A DNA stretch of 64,000 nucleotides, from the NCBI RefSeq assembly GCF_041949975.1, contig NZ_JBHFQG010000002.1, forward strand, positions 124,001 through 188,000, written 5' to 3'. The position numbers and the translations under genes are program-made. The DNA comes from Alteribacillus sp041949975. GTDB taxonomy: Bacteria > Bacillota > Bacilli > Bacillales > Marinococcaceae. Under the pieces are notes generated by a model, which saw only the letters and a program-made list of their open reading frames with translations, searched no databases and was not told the DNA's origin. Shown here piece by piece: positions 42,903-50,494 of this stretch; within the stretch, counting starts at the first letter, position 1, and each line of letters starts with the position of its first letter.

Positions 42903-44276
42903 ATGATGAGGGTACAAGACTTTTTTAAAGTTAGAATTTCAGAAGATAAGCTCTCAGCTGCTGTTATGGTTGCAGCTCCTCTTAAAGAGGATACGATTTG
43001 GCCTCGTGAAGAATGGGAAGTTTTTTTAAAAGAGGAAGGAGTGACCTTTGGGCAGATTGAAGAAAATATAGAAGCACTGGTGAATGATCCGGCTTCTGTT
43101 GATTTTCCACTTGAAATTGCCAGAGGCATTCCAGCAAAAGATGGGGCACCGGCCTATATTAAACCCGCATTGCAAAGAGAGAATACACCAATAAATGAGT
43201 CAAATGGAACAGTGAATTTAAAAAACGTATTTAATATTCCGATGGTTGAACAAGGCGATCTTGTTGGAGTGAAAGCAGCAGCCGAAAAAGGAACGTATGG
43301 AAGAACAGTAGATAATGAGAAGGTAAGTGCAAAAGACGGCCATGATTTTGTCCTTCGGCCGGGAAAGAATACAAGAATTAAAGGCAGCTCTATCTATGCG
43401 GTTTCCTCTGGCCAAGTCAGTGTTCAAAAAAAGACCATTCATGTGTATCCCTTGTATGAAATAAACGGCGACCTTGATATGAAAACGGGAAACATAGATT
43501 TCACCGGAAATGTGAAGGTCCGCGGCAATATACCTGCCGGCTTTGAAGTGAAGGCAAAAGGAGATATTAATGTACAAGGAACCGTAGAAGGCGCCACCCT
43601 TGAAGCGGAAGGTTCAATATTTATTGCTGCAGGAGTAACAGCTCAAAATAAAGGGTACATAAAAGCAGGGAAAGATGTTGAAACAACCTATTTAAACGAA
43701 GCAAAAGTACAAGCAGGCGGAAGCATCACTGTGAAACAAGCCATTATGCATAGTGATTGTGAAGCAGGAGGAAGCATTTATTGCAATCAAAGCAAAGGGC
43801 AGGTTATAGGTGGTAAAATATCAGCTGTTACTTCTATTGAAGTAAAAGAAGCCGGGAATGTAATGAATACGCCCACCTCTTTTTTCATCGGGCTTCCCCA
43901 TAACTTGTTAAAAAAGCAGCGTGAATATGAAAGTACATTAATAGAAGCAAAAGAAGAAAGTCAAAAAATAAATCAGCTTATAAAAGCGTTGGAGAAAAAA
44001 GAAGAACACGAAGAATCTTTATCACCTAAAGAAACGGTAATGAAGCTAAGGGCTAGAAATACGCTAAAGGCCTGGAAAGAAAAAGCTAAAGATGCTGCTG
44101 AGGAATTAGAAGAAATGCAGGGGGTCCTTCAACAGGAAAATAACGGGAAAGTTGTCATTGAAGATAAGCTTCACCCCAATGTTGATTGTCATTTTGGTAA
44201 ATACCGCAGAAAAATAAACACTACCTATTCGAGTATAAATATTCTCTTTGAAGCAGGAGAAATCATCTTGAGATAG
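42903..44276 (+). CDS. fapA: FapA family protein (DUF342)
   Basis: This 457-residue protein has the DUF342 core: VKAAAEKGTYGRTVDNEKVS, LRPGKNTRIKG, then a Gly-rich beta-helix region (GNIDFTGNVKVRGNIPAGFE, SIFIAAGVTAQNKGYIKAGK). A C-terminal coiled coil follows (about residues 340-420). FapA-like proteins often sit next to sigD in Bacillales. Their role in flagellar assembly or polymer handling is poorly defined. AAGAAGG precedes ATG 42903. Confidence 0.85.
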   Translation: MMRVQDFFKVRISEDKLSAAVMVAAPLKEDTIWPREEWEVFLKEEGVTFGQIEENIEALVNDPASVDFPLEIARGIPAKDGAPAYIKPALQRENTPINESNGTVNLKNVFNIPMVEQGDLVGVKAAAEKGTYGRTVDNEKVSAKDGHDFVLRPGKNTRIKGSSIYAVSSGQVSVQKKTIHVYPLYEINGDLDMKTGNIDFTGNVKVRGNIPAGFEVKAKGDINVQGTVEGATLEAEGSIFIAAGVTAQNKGYIKAGKDVETTYLNEAKVQAGGSITVKQAIMHSDCEAGGSIYCNQSKGQVIGGKISAVTSIEVKEAGNVMNTPTSFFIGLPHNLLKKQREYESTLIEAKEESQKINQLIKALEKKEEHEESLSPKETVMKLRARNTLKAWKEKAKDAAEELEEMQGVLQQENNGKVVIEDKLHPNVDCHFGKYRRKINTTYSSINILFEAGEIILR

Positions 44277-44321
44277 TATAGACTATTTAATAAGCTTCGA
44301 CCCAGAATAGGAGGCAAACTG

Positions 44322-44637
44322 ATGAGTTGGAAAGCGGTTGAATTGCAGGTTGGGATTCCAAGAACTCAGGATGCCGGCAAAATTCAGAACAGCTTCAGCA
44401 GCGGGAGCAGGCGGCACAAGATAAAATGGCTTCAGAACAAGAGAAAGATCACGAAAAGAAACGAACCCAGGTTTCAAATAAAGAAGAAAGCAGTAAAAAC
44501 CAATTTGAAAAACAAAAGCACGGACAGTCAAAAAAAGGAGCATATTTTACTTTTAGCAGAAAAAAATCAAAAGCGCAGAAGAAGAAAAAATAATAGATCA
44601 TCCTTATAAAAGAAAAAAAGTTGACATAACAGGGTAG
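44322..44637 (+). pseudogene. Small flagellar-operon protein gene with two frameshifts
   Basis: After AGGAGG, ATG 44322 starts MSWKAVELQVGIPRTQDAGK, the N-terminus of a small uncharacterised protein found between sigD/fapA and swrB in other Bacillaceae. The frame is lost after KIQ near 44388. One missing base restores QLQQREQAAQDKMASEQEKD and a basic middle. A second missing base in an A run near 44585-44590 is needed to reach the end IIDHPYKRKKVDITG at TAG 44635-44637. The unshifted frame (to 44609) is arginine-rich nonsense. Family recognition is from memory of the N- and C-terminal motifs. Confidence 0.7.
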
Positions 44638-44646
44638 GAATTAAAT

Positions 44647-45162
44647 ATGACGATTTTTTTGTTAATCATCAGTATGGCTTTTCATTTGCTTACGTTTTTT
44701 CTGCTGATCCTATTTTTTCATCAGCAGCAAAGATTGAAAGAAGAACGGCGTGATCTCTATGGAATGCGAGAAGATATGGAGGAACTTTTAGAAAGCTATA
44801 CGAAAGATATAAAAAAAGAAAACGAGGAGCTAAAGAGTCTTTTGGATAAAAGCAGCTCTTTTGGGGTTGACTCAGACCGCAATCCTTTTGCTGAGCAAAC
44901 AAACCTGACCTCCCAAGCTGATCTGCAGGCAGAAGATAACGGTCAAAAGCCATCAAAAAAAGAATATATCTCTTCATCTCCTCCCAGGCCGGAAGAATAC
45001 GTACCTCCCGTGCCGGAAAAGGGAAAAGAAAAGATAGAGCAATCAACTCAAGCACAAGTGTTATCGCTAGCTTCTCAAGGATACAGGAGAGATGAAATAG
45101 CAAAAAAACTGAATATGGGAAAAGGCGAAGTCGATTTACTTTTAAAATTTTATAATAAATAA
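44647..45162 (+). CDS. swrB: Swarming protein SwrB (YlxL)
   Basis: This 171-residue protein has an N-terminal membrane segment (about residues 3-24), a coiled coil (RRDLYGMREDMEELLESYTK), a Pro/Ser-rich linker and a C-terminal helix-turn-helix-like end AKKLNMGKGEVDLLLKFYNK. This layout and place match B. subtilis SwrB (167 residues), which promotes flagellar export-gate maturation for swarming. It is the last gene of the operon. Confidence 0.85.
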   Translation: MTIFLLIISMAFHLLTFFLLILFFHQQQRLKEERRDLYGMREDMEELLESYTKDIKKENEELKSLLDKSSSFGVDSDRNPFAEQTNLTSQADLQAEDNGQKPSKKEYISSSPPRPEEYVPPVPEKGKEKIEQSTQAQVLSLASQGYRRDEIAKKLNMGKGEVDLLLKFYNK

Positions 45163-45173
45163 CGACAACAATC

Positions 45174-45202
45174 TTGCGTTGGGTTTTGTCGTATGGTATA
45201 TT
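45174..45202 (+). promoter_or_regulatory. Candidate promoter for rpsB
   Basis: TTGCGT (45174-45179) and TATATT (45197-45202) are 17 bases apart, and a TG precedes the -10 box as an extended element. An inverted repeat ACGACAA (45162-45168) with TTGTCGT (45186-45192) overlaps the -35 region. It may be the remains of the upstream operon's terminator. Confidence 0.5.
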
Positions 45203-45208
45203 AATCCA

Positions 45209-45305
45209 CGGTGTTATTACACACGCCTGGCTGATTTAAGCAAGCGGTGCCCAGTGAGAGGTTTTTGCTTGAATATGAAGCAGGCGGAGGAAAAAAACCT
45301 AAGGA
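45209..45305 (+). promoter_or_regulatory. Candidate structured leader of rpsB
   Basis: About 100 bases lie between the predicted transcription start and the ribosome-binding site. They contain GTGT-TATT-ACAC and a long stem pairing AGGTTTTT (45259-45266) with AAAAACCT (45293-45300) just before AAGGAGG. Ribosomal-protein genes of Bacillales often carry such autoregulatory leaders. The identity of this one is not proven. Confidence 0.42.
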
Positions 45306-45315
45306 GGAATAAAAC

Positions 45316-46065
45316 ATGGCTGTTATTTCCATGAAACAACTGCTAGAAGCAGGGGTTCACTTCGGTCATCAAACTCGCCGTTGGAACCCGAAAATGAGCC
45401 GTTATATCTTCACAGAAAGAAACGGCATTTACATCATCGACTTGCAAAAAACGGTTAAGAAAGTAGAAGAAGCATACAAGTATGTCCGCGATCTCGCTGC
45501 GGACGGCGGCAAAATTTTGTTTGTCGGAACAAAAAAGCAAGCGCAGGATTCTGTACGTGAAGAAGCTTTGCGTTCTGGAATGTATTACATTAACCAGCGC
45601 TGGCTCGGCGGAACGCTTACAAACTTTGCGACCATCCGCAAACGTATTGCGCGTTTAAAAGATATTGAGAAAATGCAGGAAGATGGAACGTTTGACGTTC
45701 TTCCTAAAAAAGAAGTAATGCTTTTGAAAAAAGAAATGGATCGTCTCGAGAAATTTCTCGGCGGTATTAAAGAAATGAATGAACTTCCGGACGCTATTTT
45801 CATCATCGACCCTCGTAAAGAGCGTATCGCGGTGGCGGAAGCTCATAAATTGAACATTCCAATCATTTCTATTGTGGACACAAACTGTGATCCTGATGAA
45901 ATTGATAAAGTGATTCCTGGTAACGATGACGCTATTCGCGCTGTACGCCTGCTTACTTCTAAAATGGCAGACGCTGTTATCGAAGCTACTCAAGGAGCAG
46001 AAGAAACTGTTGCTGAGGAGCCTAAAGAAGAAACAGAAGAGAAGGAAGAAGAAACCCTTTCCTAA
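45316..46065 (+). CDS. rpsB: 30S ribosomal protein S2
   Basis: This 249-residue protein begins MAVISMKQLLEAGVHFGHQT and includes RRWNPKMSRYIFTERNGIYI, INQRWLGGTLTNF and PDAIFIIDPRKERIAVAEA, all S2 signatures. The tail is acidic. AAGGAGG precedes the ATG. B. subtilis S2 has 246 residues. Confidence 0.98.
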   Translation: MAVISMKQLLEAGVHFGHQTRRWNPKMSRYIFTERNGIYIIDLQKTVKKVEEAYKYVRDLAADGGKILFVGTKKQAQDSVREEALRSGMYYINQRWLGGTLTNFATIRKRIARLKDIEKMQEDGTFDVLPKKEVMLLKKEMDRLEKFLGGIKEMNELPDAIFIIDPRKERIAVAEAHKLNIPIISIVDTNCDPDEIDKVIPGNDDAIRAVRLLTSKMADAVIEATQGAEETVAEEPKEETEEKEEETLS

Positions 46066-46113
46066 TCTTCACAACATCCCTGCTTATGAGCAGGCAGCTA
46101 TATGCTTAACCAT

Positions 46114-46154
46114 AAAAGGGTGATAAAAGGGGCATGCCCTTTGTCACCCTTTTT
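46114..46154 (+). terminator. Rho-independent terminator between rpsB and tsf
   Basis: AAAAGGGTGA pairs with TCACCCTTTT, and inside it AAAGGG pairs with CCCTTT around GCATG. Five T end the element. The long nested stem should terminate well, so tsf may depend on partial read-through or a promoter I cannot see. Confidence 0.88.
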
Positions 46155-46231
46155 CCTTGCATAAGTAAAATAGTTTTGAAAAGTTAAAACGGTACAAAGC
46201 AACCTTATAACAATTGGAGGAGGAATATTTC

Positions 46232-47113
46232 ATGGCAATTTCGGCTAGTATGGTAAAAGAACTTCGTGAAAAAACAGGCGCAGGTATGATGGACTGCAAA
46301 AAAGCATTAACAGAAACGGATGGTAACATGGAAGAAGCAGTGAATTACCTTCGCGAAAAAGGAATCTCTAAAGCAGCTAAAAAAGCTGACCGCGTAGCAG
46401 CTGAAGGTCTTACTTATGTAACAAACGAAGGAAACAAAGCAGTAATTGTAGAAGTAAACGCAGAAACAGACTTCGTTGCTAAAAATGAAAACTTTCAAAA
46501 CCTCGTACAAAAAATCGCAGGTTATTTGCTTGCAAAGGAACCAGCAGATGTTGAAACCGCTCTTTCTGGTGAGATTGAAAACGGTACGACGCTTGAAGGT
46601 TATATTAATGACCAAATTGCTAAAATTGGTGAAAAGATCTCTCTTCGCCGTTTTGAAGTTGTCCAAAAAGACGATAATGCAGCGTTTGGTGCTTACTTGC
46701 ACATGGGCGGCCGTATTGGTGTTCTTACTGTATTAGACGGCACAACAGATGAAGATGTAGCAAAAGATATTGCAATGCACGTTGCAGCTATCAATCCAAG
46801 CTACGTTTCCCGCGACGAAGTACCAGCTGAAGAAACAGAAAGAGAACGTGAAGTGTTGAAACAGCAAGCTCTAAATGAAGGAAAGCCTGAAAACATTGTA
46901 GAAAAAATGGTAGAAGGCCGCTTAAATAAATTTTTTGAACAAATTTGCCTGCTTGATCAAGAATTCGTAAAAGATTCTGATCAAAAAGTTGATAAATATG
47001 TAAAAAGCAAAGGTGCTGCTGTTAAAACCTTCATTCGTTATGAAGTAGGAGAAGGAATGGAAAAACGAGAAGACAACTTCGCTGAAGAAGTTATGTCACA
47101 AGTGAAAAAATAA
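46232..47113 (+). CDS. tsf: Translation elongation factor Ts
   Basis: This 293-residue factor recycles EF-Tu by nucleotide exchange. It begins MAISASMVKELREKTGAGMM and carries DCKKALTETDGNMEEAVNYL and VEVNAETDFVAKNE. Length equals B. subtilis EF-Ts. ATG 46232 follows GGAGGAGG. An in-frame upstream ATG at 46214 overlaps the site. Confidence 0.98.
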   Translation: MAISASMVKELREKTGAGMMDCKKALTETDGNMEEAVNYLREKGISKAAKKADRVAAEGLTYVTNEGNKAVIVEVNAETDFVAKNENFQNLVQKIAGYLLAKEPADVETALSGEIENGTTLEGYINDQIAKIGEKISLRRFEVVQKDDNAAFGAYLHMGGRIGVLTVLDGTTDEDVAKDIAMHVAAINPSYVSRDEVPAEETEREREVLKQQALNEGKPENIVEKMVEGRLNKFFEQICLLDQEFVKDSDQKVDKYVKSKGAAVKTFIRYEVGEGMEKREDNFAEEVMSQVKK

Positions 47114-47126
47114 AAAACACATGACA

Positions 47127-47222
47127 GGGGCTTGAAGGCATAGCTGTCTCAAATGATATACAGCGGCGGTCTGGTGGCAGCATCAGGCTCCCACTTCTAT
47201 TGAGAAGGACTGCCTTGGCCCC
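47127..47222 (+). ncRNA. Unidentified multi-helix RNA-like element upstream of pyrH
   Basis: Four nested or adjacent helices can be drawn. The closing stem pairs GGGGC and AAGGCA (47127-47140) with TGCCTT and GCCCC (47211-47222). Inside are GCTGT/ACAGC (47143-47164), GTC/GAC (47169-47171 with 47208-47210) enclosing GTGG-C-AG/CT-C-CCAC (47174-47194), and CTTCT-ATTG-AGAAG (47194-47207). A strong terminator follows 15 bases later. This layout is that of a riboswitch-like leader or a small RNA. I do not recognise a known class. Confidence 0.5.
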
Positions 47223-47236
47223 TTCTTTGTGCATGA

Positions 47237-47279
47237 AAAGGGACTGCTTTGGGTTTTGCAAAAGCAGCCCCTCTTTTTC
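47237..47279 (+). terminator. Rho-independent terminator before pyrH
   Basis: AAAAGGGACTGCTTT pairs with AAAGCAGCCCCT with one bulge, around GGGTTTTGC, followed by CTTTTT. It sits between tsf and pyrH, directly after the multi-helix element. Confidence 0.9.
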
Positions 47280-47294
47280 ATAGCGCCGGGAACT

Positions 47295-47306
47295 GATAAG
47301 CTTATC
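47295..47306. repeat. Perfect 12-base palindrome GATAAGCTTATC
   Basis: GATAAGCTTATC is self-complementary and lies between the terminator and pyrH. It could be an operator or a chance palindrome. Confidence 0.3.
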
Positions 47307-47429
47307 GAAAAGTCAACCGTATTCAATCTAGAAGTTGGCGATTAAACAAGCAACATAGTGTCTGGAAAGCATCACATTGGTTGAAGTGTTAACCATGAGC
47401 GTTGCGCTTAAGGAAAACGGGGGTTGAAC

Positions 47430-48149
47430 ATGGGTAAATATAACAGGGTAGTATTAAAATTAAGCGGAGAGGCATTAGCAGGACAGCAAGGATATGGTAT
47501 TGACCCGGATGTTATCCAATCCATTGCCTCACAGATAAAAGAAATTGTAAAATTAGATGTAGAAGTAGCTGTAGTTGTCGGAGGAGGCAATATTTGGCGC
47601 GGTATGGCAGGAAGTTCGAAAGGGATGGACCGGGCAACAGCAGATTACATGGGGATGCTTGCAACAGTAATGAATTCTTTGGCTCTGCAAGACAGTTTAG
47701 AAGACAATGATGTGGAAACGAGAGTACAGACATCGATTGAAATGAGACAGGTTGCAGAACCTTACATACGCCGCAAAGCCATCCGGCACCTCGAAAAAAA
47801 ACGCGTCGTTATTTTTGCCGCTGGTACAGGAAATCCATACTTTTCTACAGATACCACTGCAGCACTTCGTGCGGCGGAAATAGAAGCAGAAGTAATCTTA
47901 ATGGCGAAAAATAAAGTGGATGGTGTGTATGATGCGGATCCATCTGTTGATGCCAACGCCAAAAAATACCAAGAATTAACGTATTTAGATTTATTAAACG
48001 GCGGATTGGGAGTGATGGACTCTACAGCTTCTACTTTATGCATGGATAACAATATTCCGCTGCTGGTTTTCTCTATTATGGAAGAAGGAAATATTAAAAA
48101 AGCGGTTCTAGGAGAAGATATTGGAACCGTAGTCAGGGGGAATGAATAA
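47430..48149 (+). CDS. pyrH: UMP kinase
   Basis: This 239-residue hexameric kinase makes UDP from UMP. Motifs include VVLKLSGEALAGQQGYGIDP, VVVGGGNIWRG, the phosphate-binding AAGTGNPYFSTDTTAALRA and MAKNKVDGVYDADP. ATG 47430 is chosen because GGGGG (47419-47423) is then 6 bases away. A TTG at 47424 is too close. Its stop overlaps frr as TAATG. Confidence 0.97.
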   Translation: MGKYNRVVLKLSGEALAGQQGYGIDPDVIQSIASQIKEIVKLDVEVAVVVGGGNIWRGMAGSSKGMDRATADYMGMLATVMNSLALQDSLEDNDVETRVQTSIEMRQVAEPYIRRKAIRHLEKKRVVIFAAGTGNPYFSTDTTAALRAAEIEAEVILMAKNKVDGVYDADPSVDANAKKYQELTYLDLLNGGLGVMDSTASTLCMDNNIPLLVFSIMEEGNIKKAVLGEDIGTVVRGNE

Positions 48150-48706
48150 TGGCGAAAGAAAAAATTCAAGAAGCAAATGAAAAAATGGGGAAATCTGTAG
48201 ATGCCCTTTACAGAGAGCTGGCTACATTGAGAGCAGGTCGTGCCAATCCATCTATGCTCGACAAGGTAATGGTTAATTACTATGGTGCGGACACGCCTTT
48301 AAACCAGCTAGCTACTATTTCTGTTCCAGAAGCAAGACTTCTCATTGTTACTCCATTTGACAAATCCTCTATTGGTGACATTGAAAAAGGTATACAAAAA
48401 GCAGATCTTGGTTTATCACCAAATAATGATGGGGATGTTATTCGTATTAATATTCCGTCATTGACGGAGGAGCGTAGAAAAGAATTAAGCAAACTGGTTA
48501 AAAAGTATGCTGAAGATGCCCGTGTTGCTATACGAAATATCCGCCGCGATGCTAATGATGAATTGAAAAAACAGCAAAAAGAGGGCGAAATTACAGAAGA
48601 TGAACTCCGCAGATACCAGGATGAAGTTCAAAAAGTAACGGACAAACATATTAATGCCGTTGACAAAGCAGCTGAAGATAAAGAGCAAGAAATTATGGAA
48701 GTTTAA
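48149..48706 (+). CDS. frr: Ribosome recycling factor
   Basis: This 185-residue factor splits post-termination ribosomes with EF-G. Signatures are ELATLRAGRANPSMLDKVMV, YYGADTPLNQLATISVPEAR and RDANDELKKQQKEGEITEDE. It shares a TAATG overlap with pyrH, with the ribosome-binding site CAGGGGG inside pyrH. Length equals B. subtilis RRF. Confidence 0.98.
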   Translation: MAKEKIQEANEKMGKSVDALYRELATLRAGRANPSMLDKVMVNYYGADTPLNQLATISVPEARLLIVTPFDKSSIGDIEKGIQKADLGLSPNNDGDVIRINIPSLTEERRKELSKLVKKYAEDARVAIRNIRRDANDELKKQQKEGEITEDELRRYQDEVQKVTDKHINAVDKAAEDKEQEIMEV

Positions 48707-48739
48707 TGCAAATCACGTTACAATGAGAGCATGCTGATA

Positions 48740-48769
48740 AACCCTCTTCTTAGTCAGGAGGGTTTTTTT
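48740..48769 (+). terminator. Rho-independent terminator after frr
   Basis: AACCCTC (48740-48746) pairs with GAGGGTT (48758-48764), and the T run continues to 48769. It separates pyrH-frr from uppS. Confidence 0.9.
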
Positions 48770-48789
48770 GCACCGTAAAAGAATGAGAA

Positions 48790-48814
48790 TGCAGCATTGC
48801 TTTTGTATGCTGCA
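48790..48814 (+). repeat. Hairpin upstream of uppS
   Basis: TGCAGCAT (48790-48797) pairs perfectly with ATGCTGCA (48807-48814) around nine bases. No T run follows. It lies between the frr terminator and uppS and may be part of the uppS leader. Confidence 0.45.
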
Positions 48815-48858
48815 CATACATAGAAACGTGAGACATTAATAAAGGCTGGTGCCCAGTT

Positions 48859-49623
48859 ATGATTGATCGATTTTTTCATACTGAAGATGTAAATAGTGAA
48901 AACAACAATACACCGTTAGATCCGCATAATATACCAACACATATAGCTATTATTATGGATGGTAATGGACGCTGGGCAAAAAATAAAGGACTGCCTAGAA
49001 TCGCCGGACACAGGGAAGGCATGAAAGTGATTAATAAGGTAGTGGAAAAAGCAGATGAACTAGGAGTTAAGTATTTAACACTGTATGCTTTTTCAACAGA
49101 AAATTGGAAGCGGCCAAAAACAGAAGTTGATTTTTTGATGAAACTTCCGGAAAGATTTTTATCAAAAGAATTACCGAAACTGCAAAAAAATAACGTTAAA
49201 GTGAGAATTATGGGTGATGAATCCCTTCTTCCTTCTCATACAGTCCAAGCTGTTAGAAAAGCAGTCGAAGAAACTAGTGATAATACAGGGCTATTATTAA
49301 ATTTTGCCTTAAATTACGGAAGCAGGCATGAATTAGTACAAATGATGAAAAAGACTGGAGAAGACATTGCATCCGGCAGCATTAATCCCGAAGATATTGA
49401 TGAAGAAATGGTTTCTAAACGCCTTTTAAGCAATGGACTTCCAGACCCCGACTTGTTAATACGCACAAGCGGAGAAATACGTCTTAGTAATTTTATGCTT
49501 TGGCAGCTTGCCTACAGTGAATTTTGGTTCACAGAAGTATTATGGCCTGATTTTAAGGATAAAGATTTAATAGAGGCTATTCATACCTTTCAACAGCGTA
49601 AAAGACGTTACGGCGGCGTATAA
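48859..49623 (+). CDS. uppS: Undecaprenyl diphosphate synthase
   Basis: This 254-residue cis-prenyltransferase makes the C55 lipid carrier for cell-wall synthesis. The catalytic start is IAIIMDGNGRWAKNKGLPR, followed by GHREGMKVI, LYAFSTENWKRP, and the C-terminal LLIRTSGEIRLSNFMLWQLA. B. subtilis UppS has 260 residues. The ribosome-binding site is weak (AAAGG, 13 bases upstream). cdsA follows after 24 bases. Confidence 0.96.
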   Translation: MIDRFFHTEDVNSENNNTPLDPHNIPTHIAIIMDGNGRWAKNKGLPRIAGHREGMKVINKVVEKADELGVKYLTLYAFSTENWKRPKTEVDFLMKLPERFLSKELPKLQKNNVKVRIMGDESLLPSHTVQAVRKAVEETSDNTGLLLNFALNYGSRHELVQMMKKTGEDIASGSINPEDIDEEMVSKRLLSNGLPDPDLLIRTSGEIRLSNFMLWQLAYSEFWFTEVLWPDFKDKDLIEAIHTFQQRKRRYGGV

Positions 49624-49647
49624 GGCGTATAAATTGGAGGATACAAG

Positions 49648-50448
49648 ATGAAACAGCGACTAATCACAGGCATCATTGGTGCTATTGCATTATTAAGCAT
49701 AGTTATTATCGGAGATACTGTCTTCACTCTAGCTATTGCCGCTGTAGCTTCTATAGCAATGTATGAGCTGCTTAAGATGAAACAAATAAAGCCTTTATCA
49801 TTTATGGGAATCATTAGTTTAATAAATATGTGGATTTTACTTGTGCCTGCAGCTTGGATTGATATTCCGCTTCTTTTGCATGTATCAAAAGTGGAACTAT
49901 TCTTAATGATGATTTTATTGCTTTTAGCTTTAACAGTCGTGACGAAAAATACTTTTACATTTGATGAAGCAGGGTTTGTTATCTTATCTTCTGTTTATAT
50001 TGGATATGGATTTTATCATTTAATATCAGCCAGAAATTTAGAAGATATCGGACTCATCATGGTATTTTTAATATTATTTATTATTTGGGCAACGGACTCA
50101 GGAGCTTTTTTTGTTGGAAAAAAATGGGGCAGGCGCAAGTTATCTCCACATATCAGCCCTAAAAAAACGGTTGAAGGGTTTATCGGAGGAATTATTGCTG
50201 CTGCTATTGTCGGCGTGCTGTTTCATTCGTTTTTCCCTGTTTTTTCTTCGCTTTATACCCTGGCTGCTTTTATCATTGTTACATCGGTATTTGGACAGCT
50301 TGGGGATCTAGTTGAATCGGCATTGAAACGACATTATGCTGTGAAAGATTCAGGCAATGTTCTTCCAGGCCATGGAGGAGTTCTTGATCGGTTTGATAGT
50401 TTAATCTTTGTGATGCCGATCTTACACTTTTTACACTTTTTTGGCTAA
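49648..50448 (+). CDS. cdsA: Phosphatidate cytidylyltransferase CdsA
   Basis: This 266-residue integral membrane enzyme makes CDP-diacylglycerol, the precursor of phospholipids. It has about eight hydrophobic segments and the family signature SALKRHYAVKDSGNVLPGHG followed by GVLDRFDSL, plus the upstream ATDSGAFFVGKKWGRRKLSP. TTGGAGG precedes ATG. Confidence 0.96.
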   Translation: MKQRLITGIIGAIALLSIVIIGDTVFTLAIAAVASIAMYELLKMKQIKPLSFMGIISLINMWILLVPAAWIDIPLLLHVSKVELFLMMILLLLALTVVTKNTFTFDEAGFVILSSVYIGYGFYHLISARNLEDIGLIMVFLILFIIWATDSGAFFVGKKWGRRKLSPHISPKKTVEGFIGGIIAAAIVGVLFHSFFPVFSSLYTLAAFIIVTSVFGQLGDLVESALKRHYAVKDSGNVLPGHGGVLDRFDSLIFVMPILHFLHFFG

Positions 50449-50494
50449 GATGAAAACAAAACACGATAACCTATACATTTGAAGGAGCGTATCC

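Noticed and set aside
44322..44609. Uninterrupted 95-residue basic protein
   Set aside because: Only the first 22 residues are protein-like. The rest is a shifted, Arg/Lys-rich frame, and the true frame continues after single-base corrections.
47295..47306. GATAAGCTTATC palindrome as a pyrH operator
   Set aside because: A single 12-base palindrome without a second copy or a known regulator is too weak to claim. Recorded only as a repeat.
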